From NCBI RefSeq assembly GCF_001509475.1, contig NZ_LLZG01000365.1, forward strand, positions 1-56,626: a stretch of 56,626 nucleotides of DNA, read 5' to 3'. The position numbers were made by a program, and so were the translations under genes. The notes under the pieces were generated by a model. It saw nothing but the letters and a program-made list of their open reading frames with translations. It was not told the origin of the DNA and made no database searches. Shown in pieces: positions 21,102 through 29,003 of the stretch. Each line of letters opens with the position of its first letter. The stretch's first letter is position 1. The DNA is from Streptomyces regalis (lineage in GTDB: Bacteria > Actinomycetota > Actinomycetes > Streptomycetales > Streptomycetaceae).

Positions 21102-22048
21102 TTGACGGCCCCCGCGGCGATCGCGGCCTCGATCTCGTCCGGCGTCGGCATCGCGGAGGAGCACTCCAGGCGGGAGGCCACGATGGCGCCGGCGGCGTTG
21201 GCGTGCCGCATGATCTTCTCCAGGTCCCAGCCTTCCAGCAGCCCGTGGCAGAGGGAGCCGCCGAAGGCGTCACCGGCGCCGAGGCCGTTGAGGACGTTCA
21301 CCGGGAGGGGCGGGACCTCGGCCTGGTCGCCCTTGCTGTTGACGGCGAGGACGCCCTTGGGGCCCTGCTTGACGACGGCGATCTCGACACCGGCGTCGAG
21401 GAGCGCGCGGGCGGCGGCATGGGGCTCACGGACGCCGGTGGCGACCTCCACCTCGTCGAGGTTGCCGACGGCGACGGTGGTGTGCTTCAGGGCCTCGGCG
21501 TAGAAGGGGCGGGCCGCGTCCGGGTCGCTCCAGAACATGGGGCGCCAGTCGAGGTCGAAGACCGTCGCAGCGGACTTGGCGCGGTGGGCGAGGGCCGCCA
21601 GCGTCGCCGTACGGCTGGGCTCCTCGCTCAGGCCGGTGCCGGTGATCCAGAAGATCCGGGCGTCGCGGATGGCGTCGAGGTCGAGCTCGTGGGCGTCGAT
21701 CTCCAGGTCCGGGGCCTTGGGCCGGCGGTAGAAGTACAGCGGGAAGTCGTCCGGCGGGAAGACCTCGCAGAAGGTGACCGGGGTGGGCAGGCCCGGGACC
21801 GGGGTCACCCAGCGGTCGTCGACGCCGAAACCCTGCAGGGCCTCGTGGAGGTAGGTGCCGAAGGGGTCGTCGCCGGTGCGGGTGATCACCGCGGTACGCC
21901 GTCCCAGGCGGGCCGCGGCGACCGCGACGTTCGTCGCCGAGCCGCCGAGGAACTTGCCGAAGGACGTGACCTGCGGCAGCGGGACGCCGGTCTGCAGCGG
22001 GTAGAGGTCCACTCCGATCCGCCCCATGGTGATCAGGTCGTACGCCAT
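21098..22048 (-). CDS. iolC: 5-dehydro-2-deoxygluconokinase
   Basis: 316 aa from ATG 22048, preceded by GAAGGGAA; the frame is open further up but that text is the promoter region. PfkB family sugar kinase: GKFLGGSATNVAVAAARLG near the N-terminus and the catalytic anion-hole motif GLGAGDAFGGSL near the C-terminus. Phosphorylates 5-keto-2-deoxygluconate in inositol breakdown. First gene of the minus-strand iol operon (iolC, aldolase, iolB remnant, iolD, iolA) with a plausible promoter at 22078-22107. Confidence 0.9.
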   Translation of the reverse strand: MAYDLITMGRIGVDLYPLQTGVPLPQVTSFGKFLGGSATNVAVAAARLGRRTAVITRTGDDPFGTYLHEALQGFGVDDRWVTPVPGLPTPVTFCEVFPPDDFPLYFYRRPKAPDLEIDAHELDLDAIRDARIFWITGTGLSEEPSRTATLAALAHRAKSAATVFDLDWRPMFWSDPDAARPFYAEALKHTTVAVGNLDEVEVATGVREPHAAARALLDAGVEIAVVKQGPKGVLAVNSKGDQAEVPPLPVNVLNGLGAGDAFGGSLCHGLLEGWDLEKIMRHANAAGAIVASRLECSSAMPTPDEIEAAIAAGAVK

Positions 22049-22077
22049 CGCGTTCCCTTCGTATCGGCTCTCCCGGC

Positions 22078-22164
22078 TTTGTAGTCCGCCGCACGCAGCC
22101 CTGTCAATGTTTTGTCCAGACATTCGGACCAGACCTTGACAGCGCTTGCCGTGCGCGCTGAAGC
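22078..22164. promoter_or_regulatory. Divergent iolC/iolE promoter and operator region
   Basis: Minus strand: -35 TTGACA (22107-22102), 18-bp spacer, -10 TACAAA (22083-22078) for iolC. Plus strand: -35 TTGACA (22136-22141), 17-bp spacer, -10 TGAAGC (22159-22164) for iolE, which puts the transcript start at or next to the iolE ATG. Between the two -35 boxes lie two CCAGAC direct repeats (22116-22121 and 22129-22134) and an imperfect GTCC/GGAC inverted repeat, a likely single operator controlling both directions. The regulator is not in the window. Confidence 0.55.
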
Positions 22165-22172
22165 TGACCGCC

Positions 22173-23090
22173 ATGACGTCGTTGTCACCTCAGTCCTCAC
22201 TGTCCCGCATCCGCATCGGGTCGGCTCCCGACTCGTGGGGCGTCTGGTTCCCGGACGACCCCGCCCAGGTCCCCTGGCAGCGCTTCCTCGACGAGGTCGC
22301 CGAGTCCGGCTACGAGTGGATCGAGCTGGGCCCGTACGGGTACCTGCCGACCGATCCCGCCGTCCTCACCGAGGAGACGGCCAGGCGTGGCCTGAAGGTG
22401 TCGGCCGGGACGGTGTTCACGGGGCTGCACCACGGTGCGGCCGTGTGGGAGAAGACCTGGGCGCACGTCGCGGACAACGCCGTGCTCGCGCAGGCGATGG
22501 GGGCGAAGCACCTGGTCGTCATCCCGTCCTTCTGGCGGGACGACAAGACCGGTGAAGTGCTGGAGCCGGACACCCTGACGCCCGAGCAGTGGCGGAACCT
22601 GACCTCGCTGACCGAGCGGCTGGGGCGTGAGGTGCGCGAGCGGTACGGGTTGCGGATCGTCGTCCATCCGCATGCCGACACGCACATCGACAGCGAGGAG
22701 AACGTCGTCCGGTTCCTCGACGGGACCGACTCCGACCTGGTGTCGCTGTGCCTGGACACGGGGCACTACGCGTACTGCGGCGGGGACAGCGTCAAGCTGA
22801 TCGAGACGTACGGGTCGCGGATCGGGTATCTGCATCTGAAGCAGGTGGATCCGGAGATCCTGGCCGACGTACGGGCGAAGGGGACGCCGTTCGGGCCGGC
22901 CGTGGCTCAGGGCGTGATGTGTGAACCGCCGGGCGGGGTGCCCGCGTTGGGGCCGGTGCTGGAGGCCGCGGGGAAGCTGGACGTGGATCTGTTCGCGATT
23001 GTCGAGCAGGACATGTACCCGTGCGAGCCGGACACTCCGCTGCCGATCGCGCGGCGGACGCGGGCCTTTCTGAGGTCGTGCGGGGCGTAG
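22173..23090 (+). CDS. iolE: Inosose dehydratase / isomerase-like TIM barrel (IolE/IolH type)
   Basis: 305 aa from ATG 22173. Xylose-isomerase-like TIM barrel of the IolE group. Start IRIGSAPDSWGVWFPDD is typical of 2-keto-myo-inositol dehydratase; metal ligands fit the E in ESGYEWIELGPYGYLP, the HPHADTHIDS region, the D and H in CLDTGHYAYCGGD, and E in VEQDMYP. Expected to dehydrate scyllo-inosose to the diketone acted on by IolD. It is divergent from the main iol operon with a shared control region, and has no clear ribosome site, consistent with a leaderless mRNA. IolE versus IolH cannot be fully separated by eye. Confidence 0.8.
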   Translation: MTSLSPQSSLSRIRIGSAPDSWGVWFPDDPAQVPWQRFLDEVAESGYEWIELGPYGYLPTDPAVLTEETARRGLKVSAGTVFTGLHHGAAVWEKTWAHVADNAVLAQAMGAKHLVVIPSFWRDDKTGEVLEPDTLTPEQWRNLTSLTERLGREVRERYGLRIVVHPHADTHIDSEENVVRFLDGTDSDLVSLCLDTGHYAYCGGDSVKLIETYGSRIGYLHLKQVDPEILADVRAKGTPFGPAVAQGVMCEPPGGVPALGPVLEAAGKLDVDLFAIVEQDMYPCEPDTPLPIARRTRAFLRSCGA

Positions 23091-23252
23091 CCCTCCGGGG
23101 GTGGGCCGGGCGTATACAGGGGTGCCGGGTGCTGTGGTTTTGCGGGTGAGGGTTCGCCCCTGAGGCGGTGGCAGCCCGGGCGACCTTGTCGCTCGGCCCC
23201 GCTGACCCCCGTTGTCAATGCGCCGCGCCCTTGCGCTCGCGTGCGCCTTTGC

Positions 23253-23328
23253 GTCACCTGTGTCACAAACGCACCTTTCCTGTCACGTGTGTCGCAAGTA
23301 CGCGGGCCTTGCGTCACACCCGGTGCAC
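23253..23328. promoter_or_regulatory. Three GTCAC repeats upstream of small HTH gene
   Basis: Three related elements stand about 30 bp apart: GTCACCTGTGTCACAA (23253), GTCACGTGTGTCGCAA (23282) and the weaker GTCACACCCGGTGCAC (23313). The regular near-three-turn spacing suggests an array for a dimeric regulator, perhaps the HTH protein encoded downstream. The rest of the 23091-23455 gap shows no gene. Confidence 0.4.
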
Positions 23329-23455
23329 AGGCCCTTTCCCCTTCTCACGCTGCGCCGTTCACGGGGCACAGGCTTTGTGATCGCCAGCGCAGCGCACGGT
23401 CCCCCCGACGACCGCACCTGGTCGCCGCCGCGGCGCGCGCAGGGAGGTGCAACTG

Positions 23456-23656
23456 ATGACCGACCGAAGGCTCTGGTCGTACAAGGAGATCGCGGCGCAC
23501 ATCAAGGTGCAGCCGGACACCGTGCGGTCGTACCGCAAGCACGGGTTGCTGCCATCGCCGGACCATGTGGAGGGCGGCAAGCCCTTCTGGTACGCGGACA
23601 CCGTGCGGGCCTGGGTGGAGTCCCGGCCGGGGAACCGGGGGCGCAGATCGGGCTGA
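23456..23656 (+). CDS. Small MerR/excisionase-like HTH protein
   Basis: 66 aa from ATG 23456, with AGGGAGG eight bases upstream; a GTG at 23447 would overlap that ribosome site. The protein is almost only a winged HTH: WSYKEIAAHIKVQPDTVRSYRKHGLLPSPDHVEGGKPFW, in which the R-S-Y-R-K-H-G-L-L-P recognition part is like MerR/AlpA/excisionase domains. A basic tail (RPGNRGRRSG) follows. No effector domain. Free-standing; could bind the repeat array upstream. Function otherwise unknown. Confidence 0.7.
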   Translation: MTDRRLWSYKEIAAHIKVQPDTVRSYRKHGLLPSPDHVEGGKPFWYADTVRAWVESRPGNRGRRSG

Positions 23657-23673
23657 CCTCCCAAAAAAATCAC

Positions 23674-23701
23674 CTGTGCCCCACCGGTGGGTGGGGCACA
23701 G
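23674..23701. terminator. Perfect 12-bp hairpin between HTH and GNAT genes
   Basis: CTGTGCCCCACC (23674-23685) pairs with GGTGGGGCACAG (23690-23701) around a GGTG loop. On the minus strand it is followed by a run of seven T within ten bases, making an intrinsic terminator for leftward transcripts. On the plus strand it lies seven bases before the GNAT ATG and includes its only purine-rich ribosome site, so it may also limit GNAT translation. Confidence 0.6.
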
Positions 23702-23708
23702 TCGCTCC

Positions 23709-24269
23709 ATGAGCGACTTCTCCGTAAAACCCGTACTCCGCGGCGAGCGGGCGCTGCTGCGTCCCTTCACGGAAGAGGACGTTCCCGTGATGGCGCGCAT
23801 CCTGTCCGACCCCGAGGTGATTCGGCTCACCGGCAGCTCGGAGGAGGAGTTCGGACTGGACCGGCTGCGCGCCTGGTATGGGAGCCGGAACGACCAGACC
23901 GACCGGCTCGACCTCGGCATCGTGGACCGGGAGAGCGGCGAACTCGTCGGCGAGGCCGTCCTGAACGAGTGGGACGAGCCCAACCGCAACTGCAGCTTCC
24001 GCATCCTGATCGGTCCCGGCGGACGCGACCGAGGCCTGGGTACGGAAGCCGTCAGGCTGATGGTGGGCCACGGCTTCGAGCAACTCGGGCTGCATCGGAT
24101 CCAGTTGGAGGCCTACGGCCACAATCACCGTGCCCTACGGGTCTACGAGAAGGCCGGTTTCGTGGTGGAAGGGGTTCGGCGGGAAGCCGACCTGCGGGAC
24201 GGCCAGTGGGTCGACTGGGTGTTCATGGCCATCCTCGACCGCGAGTGGGCGGCCCTGTCCCGGCGGTGA
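23709..24269 (+). CDS. GNAT N-acetyltransferase (RimJ-like)
   Basis: 186 aa. GNAT fold of the RimJ/RimL/Acetyltransf_3 class: beta1 RALLRPFTEEDVPVMARIL, acetyl-CoA loop RDRGLGTEAVRLMVGHGF, and the NHRALRVYEKAGFVVEG motif B. The stop leaves only seven bases to the convergent alcohol dehydrogenase end. Substrate could be a ribosomal protein N-terminus, an amine or an antibiotic. The start follows the strong hairpin, so translation could be structured. Confidence 0.82.
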   Translation: MSDFSVKPVLRGERALLRPFTEEDVPVMARILSDPEVIRLTGSSEEEFGLDRLRAWYGSRNDQTDRLDLGIVDRESGELVGEAVLNEWDEPNRNCSFRILIGPGGRDRGLGTEAVRLMVGHGFEQLGLHRIQLEAYGHNHRALRVYEKAGFVVEGVRREADLRDGQWVDWVFMAILDREWAALSRR

Positions 24270-24276
24270 GGGCGCG

Positions 24277-25329
24277 TCAGCTCCACGGCTCGATCACCGT
24301 CACCCCCGCCCCCGGTGCCGTCCCGAGCGCCGTCAGCGCCGACGGCACCGCGTCCAGCGGGATCGTCGATGTCACCAGCAGATCCGGCCGCAGCACTCCC
24401 GCGCGCACCAGCTCCAGCATCGGCGGGTAGGTGTGCGCCGCCATGCCGTGGCTGCCCAGCAGTTCCAGTTCGAGGGCGATCGCGCGGGCCATGGGGACGG
24501 GGGTCGTGCCGGACGTCGAGGGCAGCAGGCCCACCTGGACGTGCCGGCCCCGGCGGCGCAGGCCGTTGACGGAGGCGGCGCAGGTGGTGGGTGAGCCGAG
24601 GGCGTCCAGGGAGAGGTGGGCGCCGCCGTCGGTCAGGTCACGGACCGCCGCCGCCGTGTCCGGCGTGCCCGACGCGTCCAGGCACTGCACCGCCCCGAAC
24701 TTCCGGGCCAGGTCCAGGGCCTGCGGTGAGACGTCCACCGCGACGACCCTCGCACCCGACGCCGCCGCGATCATCACCGCCGACAGGCCCACCCCGCCAC
24801 AGCCGTGCACCGCGACCCACTCCCCCGCCGCCACCCGGCCCTGCTGCACGACCGCCCGGAACGCGGTGGCGAACCGGCAGCCGAGCGAGGCGGCGGTCGC
24901 GAAGGACATCTCCTCGGGGACGGCGACGAGGTTGACGTCGGCGTGGTCCAGCGCCACGTACTGGGCGAAGGAGCCCCAGTGGGTGAAGCCGGGCTGGGTC
25001 TGGCGCTCGCACACCTGCTGGTCGCCCGCCGCGCACGCCCCGCAGCTGCCGCAGGCGCACACGAAGGGCGCGGTGACCCGGTCGCCGGGGACCCAGCGCG
25101 TCACCCGGTCGCCCACCGCCTCGACGACACCGGCGAGTTCATGGCCCGGCACATGCGGCAGCGTGATGTCCGGGTCGTGGCCCTGCCAGCCGTGCCAGTC
25201 GCTGCGGCACAGCCCCGTCGCCTCGACGCGCACGGTCACTCCGTGGGCGGCGGGGTGCGGGTCGGGCACCTCACGTACCTCGGCCGCTTCCCCGTACCGC
25301 TCGAACACCACAGCCCGCATCCGCCCCAC
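24277..25329 (-). CDS. Zinc-dependent alcohol dehydrogenase (MDR family)
   Basis: 350 aa from 25329; a Met three codons later ([10 protein letters not shown]) is an equally good start. Medium-chain dehydrogenase with catalytic zinc ligands in [11 protein letters not shown] (Cys) and GHELAG (His-Glu), the four-Cys structural zinc lobe [17 protein letters not shown], and the NAD(P) Rossmann motif [13 protein letters not shown]. Oxidises an alcohol or reduces an aldehyde; substrate unknown. Convergent with the GNAT gene. Confidence 0.87.
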   Translation of the reverse strand: MGRMRAVVFERYGEAAEVREVPDPHPAAHGVTVRVEATGLCRSDWHGWQGHDPDITLPHVPGHELAGVVEAVGDRVTRWVPGDRVTAPFVCACGSCGACAAGDQQVCERQTQPGFTHWGSFAQYVALDHADVNLVAVPEEMSFATAASLGCRFATAFRAVVQQGRVAAGEWVAVHGCGGVGLSAVMIAAASGARVVAVDVSPQALDLARKFGAVQCLDASGTPDTAAAVRDLTDGGAHLSLDALGSPTTCAASVNGLRRRGRHVQVGLLPSTSGTTPVPMARAIALELELLGSHGMAAHTYPPMLELVRAGVLRPDLLVTSTIPLDAVPSALTALGTAPGAGVTVIEPWS

Positions 25330-25396
25330 CTCACCTCTCGTCCGTGTCCGGTGATCACCGCACGGCCTCGCCGGAGATCATCCCTCCCGGCGAACG

Positions 25397-27637
25397 CTAA
25401 CTGTGTACCGCCACCTTGTCCCTCTCCTCCACGGCGGCCGAGGCCGGTTCGCCGCCCGACTCGCTCAGCCCGAACCGCTGGTGGAAGCGCCTGAGCGGAC
25501 CCGGGGCCCACCAGGTCGCCCGGCCTGTGAGGCGCATGACCGCCGGGACCAGGAGGCTGCGGACGATCATCGCGTCCATCAGGACCGCCAGGGCGATACC
25601 GAGGCCGAGCATCTTGGTGTTGGTCACCCGGGAGGTGCCTATCGCGACCATCACCACCGCGAGGATCACGGCGGCGGCGGTTATCAGCCCGCCGGTGCGC
25701 TGCAGGCCGTGCCGGACCGCCTGGTCGTGGTCACCGGTCGCGTCGTATTCCTCCTTGATGCGGGACAGCAGGAACACGCCGTAGTCCATCGACAGGCCGA
25801 AGGCGACACAGAACATCAGCACCGGGAGAGTCGTCTCGATCGAGCCGGGGCTGGTGAAGCCCAGCAGGCCGGACAGATGACCGTCCTGGAAGACCCAGAC
25901 CACCGCGCCGAACATCGCCGTCAGGCTCAGCGCGTTGAGCACCACCGCCTGGATCGGGATCAGCACGCTGCCCGTCAGGAGGAACACCAGCAGCAGGGTG
26001 ACGATCGCGATGAAGGCGGCCGCCATCGGCAGGCGTTCGGCTATCGCGTCCTTGGAGTCGACCAGAACCGCCGCGGCGCCGGTCACCTCGGTGTCGAACG
26101 GCGCCTGTGTGGCGCGCAGTTCACCCACCAGGGCCTGCGCCGGGCCGTCCACCGCCTCGCCCTTCGGCAGCACCGTGAAATACGCCGACTCGCGCTTCAC
26201 CAGTGGCCCGTCGACCCGCAGTACATCCGGCAGCTCCGCGATCCGCTCCTTGTACGCGGCGTACTGCGCCGGCGTGGCCCGGCCCTCGGCGAGCACCTCC
26301 AGGCCGCCGCCGGGGCTGCCCGGGAAGCCGTCGCGGATGTGCTGCTGCACGACATGGGACTCGGCGCTCGACGGCAGCTGCCGGTCGTCGGCGGTGCCGA
26401 ACTTCACGCCCAGGAAGGGCAGTCCGAGCAGAACCAGGACGGCAGTGGTGCCCAGCGCGAAGAAGGGGGCGCGGCGCATCACGAGGTTCGCGGTACGGGT
26501 CCAGGCCCTGCCCTCCGCCGTACCGGACGCGCCACCGGACGCCTCACCCGACGGCTTCGGCCGCCCGCGCCGGAGCAGGCGGCGCAGGTCCAGGGAGTTG
26601 ACCCGGTGGCCGAGCAGGATCAGTGCCGCCGGGAGCAGGATCAGCGCGGCCGCCGCGGCCAGCAGCACCACCGCGATCCCGGCGTAGGCGAAGGACCGCA
26701 GGAAGTACTGCGGGAAGACCAGCATCGCCGCGAGGGACACCGCGACCGTGAGGGCCGAGAACAGGACCGTACGGCCGGCCGTGCGCAGGGTCGTGCCGAC
26801 CGCCGTCAGCGGTTCGGCGCCGGCGGCGAGCTCCTCGCGGAAGCGGCGGACGATGAACAGGGCGTAGTCGACGGCGAGGCCGAGGCCCAGGGCCGTGGTG
26901 AGGTTCATCGCGAAGACGGACACGTCGGTGAACTCGGTCAGGCCGCGCAGCACCGCGTTCGTGCCGAGTATCGCGACGATGCCGATACCGAGCGGCAGCA
27001 GGGCAGCGACCGCGCTGCCGAAGACCATCACCAGCAGCACCAGGGTGACCGGGAGGGCGATCACCTCGGCGCGGACCAGGTCTTCCTGGATGGTCGTCTG
27101 CATCTCGTGCCGCACGGCGACCGGACCGCCGACGCCGACCTCGACCGGGCCGTGCGCGCCCCGGAACTCGGGCGCGATGCGGTCCAGTGTCTCCCCCATC
27201 TGCTTCTCGTCGCCGGTGATGCGGGCGGTGATCAGCGCCTCATGGCCGTCCTCGGCGCGCAGGGCGGGAGCCGCCGAGGAGTCCGCCTGCCAGTACGAGC
27301 CGACCCCGGTGACGCCCTTCTCCTCGGCCAGTCGCTCCGCGAGCCGCCGGGCCTCGGCGGCGACCGCGGGGTCGTCCACTGAGGCGCGGCCCGCGTCCAC
27401 CAGGAGCAGGAGGTTGGGCTGGGAGGCGGGGAACTCGCGCTCCAGCGCCTTGGTCGCGTAGGTCGACTCGGCGTCCGGGTCCTCCCAGCCGCCGCTGCCG
27501 AGACGGTCGGCGACCCCGCTGCCGGCCAGCACGGCGAGTGCGGTGATCACCAGGGCCACGAGCAGCGACAACCGTGGTCGGGCCGTGACGAAACGGGTCC
27601 AGCCTCCGACTCGGGGCGGCCTGTTGACTTCGGTCAT
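25397..27637 (-). CDS. MMPL-family RND transporter
   Basis: 746 aa. Exporter with the MMPL duplicated architecture: membrane segment 1 near residues 20-42, a large extracytoplasmic domain, a block of about five membrane segments with ALGLGLAVDYALFIVRRFREE, a second extracytoplasmic domain, then a block with AFGLSMDYGVFLLSRIKEE. The two D-Y pairs are the proton-relay residues of this family. A good ribosome site (AAGGGGAC) precedes the ATG. Divergent from a TetR gene with shared operators, so it is probably a TetR-controlled lipid or drug exporter. Confidence 0.9.
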   Translation of the reverse strand: MTEVNRPPRVGGWTRFVTARPRLSLLVALVITALAVLAGSGVADRLGSGGWEDPDAESTYATKALEREFPASQPNLLLLVDAGRASVDDPAVAAEARRLAERLAEEKGVTGVGSYWQADSSAAPALRAEDGHEALITARITGDEKQMGETLDRIAPEFRGAHGPVEVGVGGPVAVRHEMQTTIQEDLVRAEVIALPVTLVLLVMVFGSAVAALLPLGIGIVAILGTNAVLRGLTEFTDVSVFAMNLTTALGLGLAVDYALFIVRRFREELAAGAEPLTAVGTTLRTAGRTVLFSALTVAVSLAAMLVFPQYFLRSFAYAGIAVVLLAAAAALILLPAALILLGHRVNSLDLRRLLRRGRPKPSGEASGGASGTAEGRAWTRTANLVMRRAPFFALGTTAVLVLLGLPFLGVKFGTADDRQLPSSAESHVVQQHIRDGFPGSPGGGLEVLAEGRATPAQYAAYKERIAELPDVLRVDGPLVKRESAYFTVLPKGEAVDGPAQALVGELRATQAPFDTEVTGAAAVLVDSKDAIAERLPMAAAFIAIVTLLLVFLLTGSVLIPIQAVVLNALSLTAMFGAVVWVFQDGHLSGLLGFTSPGSIETTLPVLMFCVAFGLSMDYGVFLLSRIKEEYDATGDHDQAVRHGLQRTGGLITAAAVILAVVMVAIGTSRVTNTKMLGLGIALAVLMDAMIVRSLLVPAVMRLTGRATWWAPGPLRRFHQRFGLSESGGEPASAAVEERDKVAVHS

Positions 27638-27709
27638 TGTGCGGTGTCCCCTTCACCCTGATCCATGCTGTGCGCAGCCGGGCATCATGAAGCTGTCACT
27701 GCCATAGAC

Positions 27710-27770
27710 TGACAAACACGAGAGATCGCTCGCGTTTCTCCAGAATGCGAGCGAACACTCGCGTTTGTCA
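27710..27770. promoter_or_regulatory. Paired TetR-type operators between MMPL and TetR genes
   Basis: Two CGAG-N6-CTCG palindromes, at 27719-27732 and 27748-27761, 29 bp apart centre to centre, sit inside a larger inverted repeat whose ends are GACAAAC (27711-27717) and GTTTGTCA (27763-27770). This fits two TetR dimers bound on the intergenic region, controlling both divergent genes. Confidence 0.65.
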
Positions 27771-27798
27771 ATCGCGTCCGGAGAACTGGGGATAACGC

Positions 27799-28458
27799 GT
27801 GCCCGCCAACCAGGAGAAGGAGCAGCCGCGCCGCCGCCAGGCCCGCGGCGAGCGCCGTATCGCCCAGCTGCTCGAGGCGGCGGCGGCCGTCTTCACCACC
27901 ACCGGCTACACGGCCGCCAGCACCAACGCCATCGCCCGCGAGGCAGGCGTCTCGCCGGGCACGCTGTACCAGTTCTTCCCGAACAAGGAGGCGATCGCCA
28001 TAGAGCTCGGCGACCGGCTCATTCACGAGATGCGCGAGACATACGGCGAGGCACTCGCCCCGGTCGACCCCACGACGCCCCTGGAGGAGGCCGTCGGCTC
28101 GGCCGTCGACCGGTTCATCGCCTTCAACTGCGAGCACCCGGTGTTCTTCGCGCTGATGCACGGCCCCGACATCCCCGGCCGCATCGCCGAGGAGCACGAC
28201 GCCCTGCACGCGACCCTGCTGTCCCGGATCGAGGGCCTGCTCGCCGCACTCCTGCCCGACGTCACGCCGGCCGACCTCACCCGGACCGCCCACATGTGCC
28301 TGGGCCTGTACAAGGCGGGCCTGGAGCTGGTTCTCGCCCACGAGGGCGCCGAGCGCGAGGCCTACGTCCAAGAGCTGAAGAACGCCCTGATCCGTTACCT
28401 CGACCCCTTGGTGGGCACCCGACTCGGACGCCGCGACACGCTGCGAACCGCACCATGA
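27799..28458 (+). CDS. TetR-family transcriptional regulator
   Basis: 219 aa from GTG 27799. N-terminal TetR HTH in residues about 15-62: RRIAQLLEAAAAVFTTTGYTAASTNAIAREAGVSPGTLYQFFPNKEA, the typical tetR_N domain. The C-terminal part is an all-helical ligand domain with several Asp/Glu-rich loops. Divergent from the MMPL exporter and flanked by two matching palindromes, so it is likely the local repressor of that pump and of itself. The inducer cannot be predicted. Confidence 0.9.
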   Translation: MPANQEKEQPRRRQARGERRIAQLLEAAAAVFTTTGYTAASTNAIAREAGVSPGTLYQFFPNKEAIAIELGDRLIHEMRETYGEALAPVDPTTPLEEAVGSAVDRFIAFNCEHPVFFALMHGPDIPGRIAEEHDALHATLLSRIEGLLAALLPDVTPADLTRTAHMCLGLYKAGLELVLAHEGAEREAYVQELKNALIRYLDPLVGTRLGRRDTLRTAP

Positions 28459-28646
28459 CGCACACCTGAGACAAGATGCGCATAAATCAGCTCCCGGGCT
28501 CGGGGAAACCCCGCCGTGATCCACTCTCCACCGCCCGGCGCGGCCCCGCATCCCGGGGCACCCCGGGGGCGACGAAGCCGGAGCGCACTGATGTTCACCC
28601 GACTCCGGCAGGCACCCGCCTCCTCTCGCACACCCTTCGGGCGCCT

Positions 28647-28695
28647 CTTGGATCCCTTGGATCCTCTTGGAAAAATACCCCATAGGGGTATACCT
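28647..28695 (+). promoter_or_regulatory. CsoR-type copper operator and promoter of copZ-copA
   Basis: A perfect ATACCCC-ATA-GGGGTAT palindrome (28675-28691) is the form known for CsoR operators in actinobacteria. It lies between a possible -35 TTGGAA (28667-28672) and a -10 near TATACC (28689-28694). Just upstream are three tandem CTTGGA units (CTTGGATC at 28647 and 28656, CTTGGA at 28666), of unknown role. Copper should release CsoR and induce the operon. The csoR gene is not in the window. Confidence 0.75.
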
Positions 28696-28755
28696 TGGAG
28701 GTAGAGGGACCCCGTGGGTCCCGTCAGCCCCACATGCCTCGACGAGGAGAACGAC

Positions 28756-28995
28756 ATGACCGCCCAGACCGACACCCCGGGTTCCGTCACCACCGTCTAC
28801 CAGGTGAGCGGCATGAGCTGCGGGCACTGCGAGGGTGCCGTCTCCGGCGAGATCTCCGAACTCCCCGGCGTCAGCTCGGTGAAGGCCGTCGCGGCGACCG
28901 GCGAGGTCACCGTCGTCTCCGCGGCCCCGCTGGACGAGGAAGCCGTACGCGCCGCCGTCGACGAGGCGGGCTTCGAACTCATCACCAACGTCTGA
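28756..28995 (+). CDS. copZ: Copper chaperone (heavy-metal-associated domain)
   Basis: 79 aa from ATG 28756, with GAGGAGA just upstream; an in-frame ATG at 28714 would add 14 poorly conserved residues. Single HMA domain with the ferredoxin-like fold and the Cu(I) site MSCGHC (about residues 19-24). It hands copper to CopA, encoded eight bases downstream in the same operon under the CsoR-type operator. Confidence 0.9.
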   Translation: MTAQTDTPGSVTTVYQVSGMSCGHCEGAVSGEISELPGVSSVKAVAATGEVTVVSAAPLDEEAVRAAVDEAGFELITNV

Positions 28996-29003
28996 TCCTG
29001 ACC

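Noticed and set aside
22048..22174. N-terminal extension of IolC
   Set aside because: The frame is open but overlaps the divergent promoters; a good ribosome site precedes ATG 22048 and the protein starts there in the family style.
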